Positions 52,459 to 61,586 are shown, counted from the stretch's first letter. The stretch is DNA of 64,000 nt from Micromonospora nigra (GCF_900091585.1 NZ_FMHT01000003.1:1116001-1180000), one strand, 5' to 3'. The notes: a model not told the origin generated them from the letters alone. Translations and numbers: made by a program.

Positions 52459-53045
52459 GGCTGGTGCGGTGGACGCCGGACGATCTCGTCCGCCGGCTGG
52501 ACGACGTGGTGGCCGTCTACGGCGAGGCGATGGGATACCGTGCCGAGCTGCTCCAGGCCCGGCGCGGTTACATCGCCACCCACGTCCGCCGGCCCGGCTT
52601 CCGTGCCGTGGCCAGCCTCACCAGCGAGGGCCACCTGGCCGGTTTCGGGTACGGCTATCTCGGCGCCCCCGGTCAGTGGTGGCACGACCAGGTGTGGCGG
52701 GCGTTGTCCCCGGAGGCCCGGCAGCGCTGGCTGACCGACTGCTTCGAGGTGGTCGAGTTGCACGTGCGGCCCCCCGCACAGGGGCACGGCCTGGGTGCCG
52801 GTCAACTGCGTGCCCTGCTCACCATGGCGGAGGGTACGACCACCCTGCTGTCCACCCCCGAGGCCGACGAGGGCACCTCACGGGCCTGGCGGTTGTACCG
52901 CCGGTTCGGCTTCCTCGACGTGCTGCGCGACTTCCACTTCCCCGGCGACGAGCGCCCCTTCGGGGTGCTCGGCCGGAGCCTGCCGCTGCCCGCGCCCGGC
53001 CCCGCGCCGGCCACCCCGGCGCCTCCCGGACCGGCCGCCCGGTGA
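52455..53045 (+). CDS. GNAT-family N-acetyltransferase
   Basis: A 196-residue GNAT protein. The acetyl-CoA loop region reads VELHVRPPAQGHGLGAGQLRALL, slightly looser than the usual Q/RxxGxG/A. The C-terminal RAWRLYRRFGFLDVLRDF matches GNAT motif B. The substrate is unknown. Its ATG and stop overlap both neighbours, so it is part of the carotenoid operon and could acylate a carotenoid glycoside or an unrelated metabolite. That is inference from location. Confidence 0.85.
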   Translation: MRLVRWTPDDLVRRLDDVVAVYGEAMGYRAELLQARRGYIATHVRRPGFRAVASLTSEGHLAGFGYGYLGAPGQWWHDQVWRALSPEARQRWLTDCFEVVELHVRPPAQGHGLGAGQLRALLTMAEGTTTLLSTPEADEGTSRAWRLYRRFGFLDVLRDFHFPGDERPFGVLGRSLPLPAPGPAPATPAPPGPAAR

Positions 53046-53941
53046 CCGGCCACACCGGCTCCGGCCACCCCGGCCACCGGCTGACCGCCCGGCTGCCCTG
53101 GGCCCTGCTGGCGGTCCTGGTGCTGGCCCAGATCTGCTACCCGCTGACCGGCGGGCAGACCCGGGCGGAGCTGACCGTGGCCACGGTCGTGCTGGGCTAC
53201 CTGCTCTCGGTCGGCCACGCGCTGCTCACCCGCGGGCCCCGGGCGGCGGCGGCACTGGTCGCGGTGGCCACCGGCGGCGGCTTCGCCATCGAGGCCCTCG
53301 GCGTGGCCACCGGCTTCCCGTTCGGCAGCTACGACTACTCGGGCCAGCTCGGGCCGAAGCTCGCCGGAGTGCCGCTGATCATCCCCCTCGCCTGGACCTG
53401 GATGGCCTGGCCGGCCTGGCTGGCGGCGACCCGGCTGACCGGTGGGGGCCGGCCGGGTCGGGGGGCCGCACCGGGGCGGCCCGCCTGGTCGCGCCGGCTG
53501 CACCTGCCCCGCATCGCGCTGGCCACGCTCGGCCTGACCACCTGGGACCTCTTCCTCGACCCGCAGATGGTGGCCGAGGGCCACTGGACCTGGCGGGACG
53601 CCACCCCGGCCCTGCCCGGCCTGCCCGGCATCCCGATCAGCAACTACCTGGGCTGGCTGCTGTTCGCGGTGCTGATGATGACCGCCCTGCGTCCCCTCGC
53701 CGGGTCGACCGTCGCCGCCACCGACGCCCGGGACCGGCCGATGTACGCCCTCTACCTGTGGACGTACTTCTCCAGCGTGCTGGCCCACGCGGTCTTCCTC
53801 GGCCTGCCGGCGTCGGCGGTGTGGGGGGCGGGCGCCATGTCGGTGGTCGCGGTGCCGCTGGCGGTGACGCTGCTGCGGGGCCGACGACGGGCCGACGACG
53901 GCGACCGCCCCCGACCCACCCGGGTCGACGTGCCGGCATGA
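53042..53941 (+). CDS. cruF: CruF-like carotenoid 1',2'-hydratase
   Basis: A 299-residue polytopic membrane protein of the carotenoid biosynthesis DUF422/CruF family. Seven or eight membrane helices are visible. Conserved stretches are GVATGFPFGSYDYSGQLGPK, DLFLDPQMVAEGHWTW and PGIPISNYLGWLLF. CruF hydrates the psi end of a carotenoid to a tertiary 1'-hydroxyl, the site then glycosylated by CruG-like enzymes. GTG overlaps the GNAT stop and its stop overlaps the glycosyltransferase start. Confidence 0.88.
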   Translation: MTGHTGSGHPGHRLTARLPWALLAVLVLAQICYPLTGGQTRAELTVATVVLGYLLSVGHALLTRGPRAAAALVAVATGGGFAIEALGVATGFPFGSYDYSGQLGPKLAGVPLIIPLAWTWMAWPAWLAATRLTGGGRPGRGAAPGRPAWSRRLHLPRIALATLGLTTWDLFLDPQMVAEGHWTWRDATPALPGLPGIPISNYLGWLLFAVLMMTALRPLAGSTVAATDARDRPMYALYLWTYFSSVLAHAVFLGLPASAVWGAGAMSVVAVPLAVTLLRGRRRADDGDRPRPTRVDVPA

Positions 53942-55065
53942 CCGGCGCGCTCGCCCTGCTGCTCGGCGTCGCCGTGCTGACCGGGCACGCCCTGGTCAAC
54001 GCCGGGCGCTGGCTGCGCCGGCCCGCCGACCGGCCGGCTGAGGTCACCGAGACCGTGGCGGTGCTGCTGCCGCTGCGCGACGAGGCCGACCGCGTCACCC
54101 CCTGCCTGCGGGCCCTGCTCGCCCAGCGGGGCGTGCCGGGGCTGCGAATCGTGGTGCTCGACGACGGGTCGACCGACGGCACCGCCGAGGTGGTCCGCGC
54201 CGTGGCCGGCGACGACCCCCGGGTCACCCTGCTGACCGGGGTGGCCCCACCGCCGGGCTGGCTGGGCAAGCCGCACGCCTGCTGGCAGCTGGCCACCCGG
54301 GCTGATCCGGCGGCCACCGCACTGGTCTTCGTCGACGCGGACGTGGTGCTGCGCCCCCACGCGGTGGCGGCCGCCGTCGGCGAGCTGCGCGCCGCGCGGG
54401 TGACGCTGCTGTCGCCGTACCCCCGGATCCTGGTGGCGACGGCGGCCGACCGGCTGGTCCAGCCGCTGTTGCAGTGGTTGTGGCTGACCTTCCTGCCGCT
54501 GCGGGCGATGGAACGCTCGCCTCGGCCGTCGCTGGCCGCGGCCGGCGGGCAGTTCCTGGTGCTCGACCGGGCCGGCTACGTCGCCACCGGCGGGCACGCC
54601 GCGGTGTCCGACAAGGTGCTGGAGGACGTGGAGCTGGCGCGGGCCGTCAAACGCGCCGGCGGGCGGGTCGCCCTCGCGGACGGCTCGCGGCTGGCCGCCT
54701 GCCGGATGTACGACACCTGGCCGCAGCTGCGCGACGGGTACTCCAAGTCGCTGTGGGCCTCGTTCGGGCACCCCGGCGCGGCGGCGGCCGTGGTGGCGCT
54801 GCTGCTGACGCTCTACACCGCTCCCCCGCTGGTGGCCGTGGGTGCGGCTCTGGCCGGCGCGCCGGCGGTCGCCGGCCTGGCGTCGGCCGCGTACGCGGCG
54901 GGCGTGGCCGGGCGCGTGGTGGCCGCCCGGGCCACCGGCGGGCGGTGGTGGCCCGACGCGCTGGCCCACCCCGTGTCGGTCGTGGTGCTCGGCTGGCTGA
55001 CCGCGCGGTCGTACCATCTGCGGAAGCGGCGGCGCCTGTCCTGGCGTGGCCGGCCGGTCACCTAG
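53938..55065 (+). CDS. GT2 glycosyltransferase, CruG-like
   Basis: A 375-residue membrane-associated family 2 glycosyltransferase. The N-terminal helix is followed by VAVLLPLRDEADRV, VVLDDGSTDGTAEVV, the DAD metal motif in LVFVDADVVLRP, and a C-terminal group of hydrophobic helices. The position after cruF suggests that it glycosylates the 1'-hydroxyl of the carotenoid. The TAG stop lies inside CCTAGGAGG, the ribosome site of the next gene. Confidence 0.85.
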   Translation: MTGALALLLGVAVLTGHALVNAGRWLRRPADRPAEVTETVAVLLPLRDEADRVTPCLRALLAQRGVPGLRIVVLDDGSTDGTAEVVRAVAGDDPRVTLLTGVAPPPGWLGKPHACWQLATRADPAATALVFVDADVVLRPHAVAAAVGELRAARVTLLSPYPRILVATAADRLVQPLLQWLWLTFLPLRAMERSPRPSLAAAGGQFLVLDRAGYVATGGHAAVSDKVLEDVELARAVKRAGGRVALADGSRLAACRMYDTWPQLRDGYSKSLWASFGHPGAAAAVVALLLTLYTAPPLVAVGAALAGAPAVAGLASAAYAAGVAGRVVAARATGGRWWPDALAHPVSVVVLGWLTARSYHLRKRRRLSWRGRPVT

Positions 55066-55076
55066 GAGGGCGCGGC

Positions 55077-56561
55077 ATGGCGCGGATCGTGGTCGTGGGC
55101 GCCGGGGTCGGCGGGCTGGCCGCCGCCGCCCGGCTGGCCGTCACCGGGCACGAGGTGACCGTCTTCGAACGGGCCGACACCGTCGGGGGCAAGCTCGGCC
55201 GGCACACGCACGACACCCCCGAGGGGACGTTCCACTTCGACACCGGGCCGAGCCTGCTGACCCTGCCGCAGGTCTTCCACGACCTGTTCGAGGCGACCGG
55301 CGCGAAGCTCGACGAGTATCTCGACCTGGCCCCCCTGGACCCGATCGTGCGGCACGTCTTCGGCTCCGGCGAACCGCTGGACTCCTGCGCCGACCCGGAC
55401 GAGTTCGCCGCCCGCATCGGGGCGGTGCTCGGCGGCCGGGCCGCCGCCGACTGGCAGCGGTTGTGGCGGCGCGCCGGCCGGGTCTGGGCGGCGTCCGAAC
55501 GGGACATCCTGCGCCGGCGGGTCGACTCCCCGCGTGACCTGGCGTCGCTGGCGTGGCGGCTGGGCGACCTGGCCGCCATCGCTCCCGGCCGCACCCTGCG
55601 CGGGCTGGGTCGCAGCCACCTGTCGGACCCCCGGCTGCGGATGCTGCTGGACCGGTACGCCACGTACACGGGCGCGGACCCGCGCCGCGCCCCGGCGGCG
55701 CTGGTCGCCGTGCCGTACGCGGAGCTGACCTTCGGCGGCTGGTATCTGCGCGGCGGGCTGGGCACCCTCGCCGACGCGCTGCTGTCGCGCTGCCTCGACC
55801 TGGGCGTGGTCGTGCAGACCGGCGCCACGGTCACCGGCATCGACGCCGTGGGCGGTCGGGTGCACGGGGTACGCCTCGCCGGCGCGACCGCGCCCGTCCC
55901 CGCCGACGTGGTGGTGGCCAACGTCGACGCGCTCACCGTCTACCGGGACCTGCTGCCCACCCCGCGCCGGCTGGCCACCCTCACCGACCGCAGCCTCGCC
56001 GGTTTCGTACTGCTCCTGGGGGTGCGCGGCGACTCCGGGCTGGCCCACCACAACGTCTTCTTCCCGCGCGACTACGACGCCGAGTTCGATGCCGTCTTCG
56101 GCGATCCGGGGCGGGGCCTGCGGGCCCGGCCGGCCGTCGACCCGACGGTCTTCGTGACGGTCGCCGACGACCCGACGGTCCGGCCGGCCGGGCACGAGGC
56201 GTGGTTCGTGCTGGTCAACGCCGCGCGGCAGGGCACCGCGCCCGGTGCTGTGGACTGGCGTCGGCCGGGGTTGGCGCAGGCGTACGCCGACCGGGTCCTC
56301 GACGTGCTCGCCGAACGCGGCGTGGACGTGCGCGACCGGCTGCTGTTCCGCCAGGTCCGCACCCCCGCCGACCTGGACGCGGCGACCGGCGCACCGGGCG
56401 GGGCGATCTACGGCACCGCGGGCGGCCTGCTGCGCCCCGCCAACCGTGGCCCGGCGCGCGGACTGTGGCTGGTCGGCGGGTCCAGCCACCCCGGCGGTGG
56501 CCTGCCGATGGTGGCCCTGTCGGCCCAGATCGTCGCCGAGGAGATCGGCCCCGCCTGGTGA
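55077..56561 (+). CDS. CrtI/CrtD-type carotenoid desaturase
   Basis: A 494-residue FAD-dependent amine-oxidase-fold enzyme. Dinucleotide motif VVVGAGVGGLAAAARLAVTG at the start, then VFERADTVGGKLG, TGPSLLTLPQVF, and the C-terminal FAD segment GLWLVGGSSHPGGGLPMV match phytoene desaturase relatives. Beside cruF and a glycosyltransferase it is probably a CrtD-type 3',4'-desaturase rather than the main CrtI, but sequence alone does not settle this. ATG follows TAGGAGGG. Confidence 0.88.
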   Translation: MARIVVVGAGVGGLAAAARLAVTGHEVTVFERADTVGGKLGRHTHDTPEGTFHFDTGPSLLTLPQVFHDLFEATGAKLDEYLDLAPLDPIVRHVFGSGEPLDSCADPDEFAARIGAVLGGRAAADWQRLWRRAGRVWAASERDILRRRVDSPRDLASLAWRLGDLAAIAPGRTLRGLGRSHLSDPRLRMLLDRYATYTGADPRRAPAALVAVPYAELTFGGWYLRGGLGTLADALLSRCLDLGVVVQTGATVTGIDAVGGRVHGVRLAGATAPVPADVVVANVDALTVYRDLLPTPRRLATLTDRSLAGFVLLLGVRGDSGLAHHNVFFPRDYDAEFDAVFGDPGRGLRARPAVDPTVFVTVADDPTVRPAGHEAWFVLVNAARQGTAPGAVDWRRPGLAQAYADRVLDVLAERGVDVRDRLLFRQVRTPADLDAATGAPGGAIYGTAGGLLRPANRGPARGLWLVGGSSHPGGGLPMVALSAQIVAEEIGPAW

Positions 56562-56655
56562 CCGGCGACCGTCGCCGCGCGGTGCCCGACCGGCACGGGC
56601 GGTGGTGACCCGGCCCGGGTGGGCGGTGGTGACCCGGCCCGTCCGGCCGGGGCGG

Positions 56656-57345
56656 TCAGCCGGCGTCGATCAGCGCCCGGCGGACGGCCGAGAGCAGCTG
56701 GCCGAGGCCGAACGCGGCCAACAGCACCCAGACGGCCGTCGCCATGGTGATCGTGCCGGCGGCGAGGTCGGTCTCGACCAGACCTGTCAGGCCCGCCAGC
56801 AGCAGCCCGACCAGGGCCACCGAGACGCGGGTGGGTCGTTCCCCCACCGTGACCGCGCCGAGTTCCCGCATCCCGGCCGAAACCGCGCGGGCCCGCACGT
56901 ACTCGTGCAGCCAGGACAGCGCCCCACCGGCGACGACCAGCGCGCCCGGCGCACCGACCAGCCAGAACGCGACCAGCCAGGCGACCTCGCCGAGCCGGTC
57001 GGCCACCGAGTCGTAGACGTACCCGAGTCGGCTGGTGCGGCCCGTGGCCACCGCCACGGCACCGTCGACGCTGTCGGCGACGGCGGCCAGCAGCACGAAC
57101 AGCGCCCCGAGGAACGGCCCGTCCCCGGGCCGGACCGCCAGCAGCGGAACGCAGAAGCAGAGCAGCACCCCGGCCACGGTGACGGCGGTCGGGGCGACCC
57201 GGAGCCGACCCAGCACGTACCCGACGTGGTAGGCGAGACGCAGCCAGCCGCGTACCACCGGCGTCGCGGCGCGCGGGTCGAAGCCCCCGTGCAGCCGCGC
57301 CCACGCCGTGGCGTACTCGTTCCAGTTCAGCTGTGTGCCCACCAC
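56656..57345 (-). CDS. CDP-alcohol phosphatidyltransferase-family protein
   Basis: A 229-residue membrane protein of the CDP-alcohol phosphotransferase family. The signature DSVDGAVAVATGRTSRLG...DSVADRLGE follows D-x2-DG-x2-AR-x8-G-x3-D-x3-D, but the Arg of AR is Val here. All four metal Asp residues are kept. Six or so membrane helices are present. It would transfer a phosphoalcohol to or from CDP; the acceptor is unknown. GTG GTG gives two possible starts (57345 or 57342). It follows metF by 44 bp. Confidence 0.85.
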   Translation of the reverse strand: MVGTQLNWNEYATAWARLHGGFDPRAATPVVRGWLRLAYHVGYVLGRLRVAPTAVTVAGVLLCFCVPLLAVRPGDGPFLGALFVLLAAVADSVDGAVAVATGRTSRLGYVYDSVADRLGEVAWLVAFWLVGAPGALVVAGGALSWLHEYVRARAVSAGMRELGAVTVGERPTRVSVALVGLLLAGLTGLVETDLAAGTITMATAVWVLLAAFGLGQLLSAVRRALIDAG

Positions 57346-57389
57346 GGCTCAACCGTCTCGGCGGCGCTCAGGTGTCGCGACGCCCACTG

Positions 57390-58307
57390 TCACGTCCGGG
57401 CGCCGACCTGGAGGTTCTGCCAGACCTCGCGGGTGGCCGTGGAGCGGTTGAGGGTGATGAAGTGGATGCCCGGAACGCCCTCGGCCAGCAGGCGGGCGCA
57501 CATCTCGCTGGCCTGCTCCACGCCGAGTCGACGCACCGCCTCCGGGTCGTCGGCGACCCGCTCGAACCGCGCGGCCAGCGCCGCCGGGAACGGCGCGCCG
57601 GACAGTTGCACCGACCGGGCGATCGTGCCGATCTGGGTCACCGGCATCACGCCGGGCAGGATCGGGGTGTCGCAGCCGGCGGCGGCGACCCGGTCGCGCA
57701 GCCGCAGGTAGTCGTCGGCGTCGAAGAACATCTGGGTGATGGCGAACTCCGCGCCGGCCCGGCACTTGCGCACGAAGTACGCGGTGTCGGAGTCGATGTC
57801 GGGCGAGCGGGGGTGCTTGTACGGGAAGGCGGCCACCCCGACGCTGAAGTCCCCGGCGGCCCTGACCAGCCGCACCAGATCCTCGGCGTAGAGCACCCCC
57901 TGCGGGTGCGGGAGCCACTCGGCGGTCGGGTCACCCGGCGGGTCGCCCCGCACGGCCAGCACGTTGCGCACCCCGGCGGCGGCCAGCCGGCCGACGACGT
58001 TGCGCAGCTCGGCCACGGAGTGGTTGACCGCGGTCAGGTGGGCCATCGGCAGCAGGGTGGTCTCCGTGGCGATCCGCTCGGTCAGCGCCACCGTGGTGTC
58101 CCGGGTCGAGCCGCCCGCGCCGTAGGTGATCGAGACGAACGAGGGGCGTAGCGACTCCAGTTCGCGGATCGCCTGCCAGAGCAGCACCTCACCCGGGGCG
58201 GTCTTCGGCGGGAAGAACTCGAACGAGAAGGTCGGCCGGCAGTCACGGATCAGCTCCCCGATCGCTGGCTGCGGGTTGGGGAGGACCGAGGGAAGACCGA
58301 GCGCCAC
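57390..58307 (-). CDS. metF: Methylenetetrahydrofolate reductase
   Basis: A 305-residue MetF. TIM-barrel motifs are FSFEFFPPKT (catalytic Glu), FVSITYGAGGSTRD, LTAVNHS, VLAVRGDPPGD, FAITQMFFDADDYLRLRD and PGVMPVTQIGTI. The enzyme reduces 5,10-methylene-THF to 5-methyl-THF for methionine synthesis. The GTG at 58307 lies 6 nt after a good -10 (TAGAGT), so the mRNA is probably leaderless. Confidence 0.95.
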   Translation of the reverse strand: MALGLPSVLPNPQPAIGELIRDCRPTFSFEFFPPKTAPGEVLLWQAIRELESLRPSFVSITYGAGGSTRDTTVALTERIATETTLLPMAHLTAVNHSVAELRNVVGRLAAAGVRNVLAVRGDPPGDPTAEWLPHPQGVLYAEDLVRLVRAAGDFSVGVAAFPYKHPRSPDIDSDTAYFVRKCRAGAEFAITQMFFDADDYLRLRDRVAAAGCDTPILPGVMPVTQIGTIARSVQLSGAPFPAALAARFERVADDPEAVRRLGVEQASEMCARLLAEGVPGIHFITLNRSTATREVWQNLQVGART

Positions 58308-58313
58308 GCCCCG

Positions 58314-58319
58314 ACTCTA
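58314..58319 (-). promoter_or_regulatory. -10 element of metF, leaderless start
   Basis: Minus-strand TAGAGT, an excellent actinobacterial -10, ends 6 nt before the metF GTG. Confidence 0.6.
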
Positions 58320-58512
58320 GCCGCACGACGCGCGGGCACCCCAGCGGCTTCCCGTCGCGCGGGAAAACGTCGTACCGCGGGGATAGAAGTGGGGCGCGCG
58401 GGCGGGCCGCAGGGCGGTCCGCGGGGGCCCGCGCGGGGGTCAGCCGTCCACCGGCGGCACGCCGGTCGCATCCGGGTGTCGCCGGCACCGCCGACCCCTC
58501 GGGAGGCCCCGC

Positions 58513-59919
58513 ATGACCCCGTCCCTGACCGGGCCGACGATCGCCCGGCTCCGCCTGGCGAAGGGCTGGAGCCAGTCCCGGCTCGCCGCCGAGCTGTGCG
58601 CCGCGGCGGGCGTGCCGACGCTCAGCCGGCACGAGGTTTCCCGCTGGGAACGGCAGGCGCGCGTCCCCGGCGCCTTCTGGCGGGGGTGGCTGGCGGTCGT
58701 CCTCGACGCTCCGGCCGGGCGGCTCGACGAGGCCGCCGCCCACGCCCGACGCCTGGCCGTCCCGACCGTGCGGGGCACCGGGGCGCGCTCCCGCGCCGCG
58801 CTGCTGGCCCTGGCCCACCGCTTCGCCACCACAGCGGACACGCCGCTGCCGATGACCGCCGGTCCGGCGTACGTCCCTCCCCGGGGCGTCGCCGGTGCCC
58901 CGGCCGGGCCCCGGGGGGCCGGTGACCCCGGCGGTGCCGGGCCCCGGGGGGTCGGCGGTCCACCCGGGGAGGTCCCGGCCGACGGCCCGCCGGAAGCGGC
59001 GCTGGCCGAGCTGCGCCGGATGGACGACCTGTGCGGCGGCGTCGACCTGGTCGGGCTCGGGCGGGCCCGGTGGGGTCGGGCGGTCCGGGCGCTCACCGGG
59101 GCCGGCCCGGTCGGGCGCCGCCGGCTGCTGCCGGTGGTGGCCGAGTCCGCCCAGCTCGCCGGGTGGCTGGCCGCCGACGCCGGTGACCCGGAAGCCGGGC
59201 TGGACGCCTACCGCCTCGCCCTGCGCGCCGCGAGCGCCGCCGGTGACCCGGCGCTGGCGGGGCACGTCCTCGGCTGCGCCAGCCACCTGCTCGCCGGCCT
59301 CGGCGACCCGGCGGGCGCACTGCTGCTCGCCACGGCGGGGCACACGGGCGCCGGCCGCCGGGCCGGTCCGGGGCTGCGGGCCCTGCTGCTGCACCGGGTG
59401 GCGCTGGCCGCGGCGCTCGCCGGTCGGGTCGCCGCCGCCGGGCGGGCCCTCGACGCGGCACGCCGGGTCACCGAGGAACCGGCCGTCGAACGGGAACCGG
59501 GCTGGCTCTACTGGCTCGACGGCCACGAGCTGGCCCGGCTGACGGGCCGGACGCTGGTCGCGCTGGGCCGGCCCCGCGCCGCCGAGATGCTGCTGGTCGC
59601 CGGTCACCGTCGGGGCGGCCCGCGCGACCGCGCCGTCTACGGCACCTGGCTGGCCCGCTGCCACCTGGAGGTGGGCGAGGTCGAGCAGGCGTGCGCGGCG
59701 GCCGGCGCGGCGCTGCTCGAGGCGATCCGTGCCGGGTCGCCCCGGGCGGTGCGCCCACTCGCCGCGCTGCGCCGCCGGCTCGCCCCGCACCACGAGCTAC
59801 CGGCGGTACGTCGCTACGCCGCGCTCCTCGCCGCGACCGGCCCCTACCTGCCCCGGGGGCCGGGCGCGCCGTGGCCGGGGCCGACCCCCGGTTGGTCCGG
59901 CGCGTCGTGGTGGTGCTGA
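58513..59919 (+). CDS. XRE-family regulator with TPR-like C-terminus
   Basis: A 468-residue protein. The N-terminal helix-turn-helix (about 8-60) reads IARLRLAKGWSQSRLAAEL...LSRHEVSRWER. A Gly/Pro-rich linker (about 110-160) follows, then Ala/Leu-rich TPR-like helices to the end. This plan is common in actinomycete regulators that sense small ligands or peptides. No ligand can be proposed. ATG follows GGGAGGCCCCGC. It is transcribed divergently from metF and just upstream of the polyprenyl synthase gene. Confidence 0.82.
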   Translation: MTPSLTGPTIARLRLAKGWSQSRLAAELCAAAGVPTLSRHEVSRWERQARVPGAFWRGWLAVVLDAPAGRLDEAAAHARRLAVPTVRGTGARSRAALLALAHRFATTADTPLPMTAGPAYVPPRGVAGAPAGPRGAGDPGGAGPRGVGGPPGEVPADGPPEAALAELRRMDDLCGGVDLVGLGRARWGRAVRALTGAGPVGRRRLLPVVAESAQLAGWLAADAGDPEAGLDAYRLALRAASAAGDPALAGHVLGCASHLLAGLGDPAGALLLATAGHTGAGRRAGPGLRALLLHRVALAAALAGRVAAAGRALDAARRVTEEPAVEREPGWLYWLDGHELARLTGRTLVALGRPRAAEMLLVAGHRRGGPRDRAVYGTWLARCHLEVGEVEQACAAAGAALLEAIRAGSPRAVRPLAALRRRLAPHHELPAVRRYAALLAATGPYLPRGPGAPWPGPTPGWSGASWWC

Positions 59920-59944
59920 GGCGGCGGGCCCCACCCCGACCGGC

Positions 59945-59950
59945 TAGCGT
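59945..59950 (+). promoter_or_regulatory. -10 element of the polyprenyl synthase gene, leaderless start
   Basis: TAGCGT ends 6 nt before GTG 59957; no ribosome site is present between them. Confidence 0.55.
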
Positions 59951-59956
59951 CGAGGC

Positions 59957-61039
59957 GTGACCCACGCTGCTCCCGTCTCCCCCGTCGACCGCGCCGACCT
60001 GCGCCAGCGGGTCGACAAGTCCCTCACCGAGTTCCTCGCCGCCCGCCGCGCCTGGATGGCCGGCGTCGACGACGCCCTGGTTCCGGTGGCCGAGGCGATC
60101 GAGGCGTTCGTGCTGGGCGGCGGCAAGCGGCTGCGGCCGGCCTTCGCCTACTGGGGGTTCCGGGGTGCCGGTGGGGTCGACACCGACCCGGTGGTGACCG
60201 CGCTGGCGGCGCTTGAGTTCGTCCAGGCCAGCGCCCTCATCCACGACGACCTGATGGATCGCTCGGACACCCGGCGCGGCGAGCCGGCGGTGCACCGGCG
60301 GTTCGCCGCCCGGCACCGGGCGCAGGGCTGGGGCGGCGACGCGGACGGCTTCGGCGACTCCGCCGCCATCCTGCTGGGCGACCTGTGCCTGGTCTGGTCG
60401 GACGAGCTGCTGCACTCCGCCGGCCTGGATCCGCGCACCGTGGCCCGGGCCCGGCCCGACTTCGACGACATGCGCAGCGAGGTCACCGTGGGGCAGTACC
60501 TGGACGTGCTGACCCAGGCCACCGGGGACACGTCCCTGGAGCGGGCCGGGAAGGTGGCCCGGTACAAGTCGGCGAAGTACACGGTCGAGCGGCCGCTGCT
60601 GCTGGGCGCGGCGCTGGCCGACGCCCCCGCCGACGTCCGGTTGGCGTACTCGGCGTACGGGCTGCCGCTGGGTGAGGCCTTCCAGTTGCGCGACGACGTG
60701 CTCGGCGTGTTCGGCGACCCGGCGCAGACCGGCAAGCCGGCCGGCGACGACCTGCGCGAAGGCAAGCGGACCTACCTGGTGGCGGCGGCCCTGGAGGCGG
60801 CGGACGACGCCGGCCGCGCGCTGTTGCTGGGCGCGTTGGGCGACCCGGGGCTGGACGAGCCGGGCGTCGCCCGGCTACGGGATCTGATCACCTCGACCGG
60901 CGCGCTGGCGCGCACCGAGCAGCGGATCGGCACACTGACGGACACGGCCCTGGCCGCGCTGGGCGCCGTCGACCTCGACACCGAGGCCCGGCAGGCCCTG
61001 GTCGACCTGGCCATCGCCGCCACCCGTCGCGCCGACTGA
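59957..61039 (+). CDS. idsA: Polyprenyl (geranylgeranyl-type) diphosphate synthase
   Basis: A 360-residue trans-isoprenyl diphosphate synthase. First Asp-rich motif DDLMDRSDTRRGEP has D97, D98 and D101. The second is LRDDVLGVFGDP. GGGKRLRPAF binds the diphosphate. It condenses IPP with allylic diphosphates; product length is not readable with certainty, but the residues before DDLMD (VQASALIH) suit a C15-C20 product. It may feed the carotenoid and menaquinone pathways. GTG start is leaderless by spacing. Confidence 0.9.
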   Translation: MTHAAPVSPVDRADLRQRVDKSLTEFLAARRAWMAGVDDALVPVAEAIEAFVLGGGKRLRPAFAYWGFRGAGGVDTDPVVTALAALEFVQASALIHDDLMDRSDTRRGEPAVHRRFAARHRAQGWGGDADGFGDSAAILLGDLCLVWSDELLHSAGLDPRTVARARPDFDDMRSEVTVGQYLDVLTQATGDTSLERAGKVARYKSAKYTVERPLLLGAALADAPADVRLAYSAYGLPLGEAFQLRDDVLGVFGDPAQTGKPAGDDLREGKRTYLVAAALEAADDAGRALLLGALGDPGLDEPGVARLRDLITSTGALARTEQRIGTLTDTALAALGAVDLDTEARQALVDLAIAATRRAD

Positions 61040-61054
61040 CCCGGGCCGGTGGGG

Positions 61055-61444
61055 TCAGAAACCCAGGGCCTGGGCCCGGCGCTTGACCTCCCGGGCCTGG
61101 TCGCCTCCGAGAGCCGCGGCGGGGGTACCCCCGGGTAGCGTCTCGTCCTGCTCGTACAGCCAGCGCAGCGCCGCCTCGTCGTCGTAGCCGGCGTCGGCGA
61201 GCAGGTTCAGCACTCCGGGCAGGTGCTTGAGCACGGTGCCGTTGGCCACCAGGTCGGCGGGGATCCGGCGGACCCCGTCCCGGCGCACGGCGAGCAGCTC
61301 GCGCTCCCGGAGCATCTGGTGGACCTTGCTGATCGACACGTCGAGTCGCTCGGCCACGTCCGGCAGGGTCAGCCAGGCGGAGAGGTCGGCGGGGCCGGCG
61401 AGAGGGGCGTCGGACGCCCGGTCGGCGGGTACGGAGTCGGTCAC
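61055..61444 (-). CDS. Rv2175c-type DNA-binding protein
   Basis: A 129-residue protein. The winged helix (about 22-70) reads WLTLPDVAERLDVSISKVHQMLRERELLAVRRDG in pieces. The C-terminal helical part includes LPGVLNLLADAGYDDEAALRWL. Mycobacterial Rv2175c is a DNA-binding substrate of the kinase PknL, whose gene is its divergent neighbour. The same pairing is seen here, so control by phosphorylation is likely. GTG start follows AGGGTGG. Confidence 0.88.
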   Translation of the reverse strand: MTDSVPADRASDAPLAGPADLSAWLTLPDVAERLDVSISKVHQMLRERELLAVRRDGVRRIPADLVANGTVLKHLPGVLNLLADAGYDDEAALRWLYEQDETLPGGTPAAALGGDQAREVKRRAQALGF

Positions 61445-61572
61445 CCGACCACCCTGCCATGTCGCCCCCGGCCAGGGCCAAACGGCACCCCGCCGGACCG
61501 GGTACGCGCGGCGGGACGTGCCGTTGGCAGCACGGCGGTAGCATCCTGTGCAACATTCACCCCGCCGACACA

Positions 61573-61578
61573 TAGACT
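61573..61578 (+). promoter_or_regulatory. -10 element of the PASTA kinase gene
   Basis: TAGACT ends 8 nt before the ATG of the kinase gene, predicting a leaderless or nearly leaderless mRNA. Confidence 0.5.
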
Positions 61579-61586
61579 GCCTGCCG

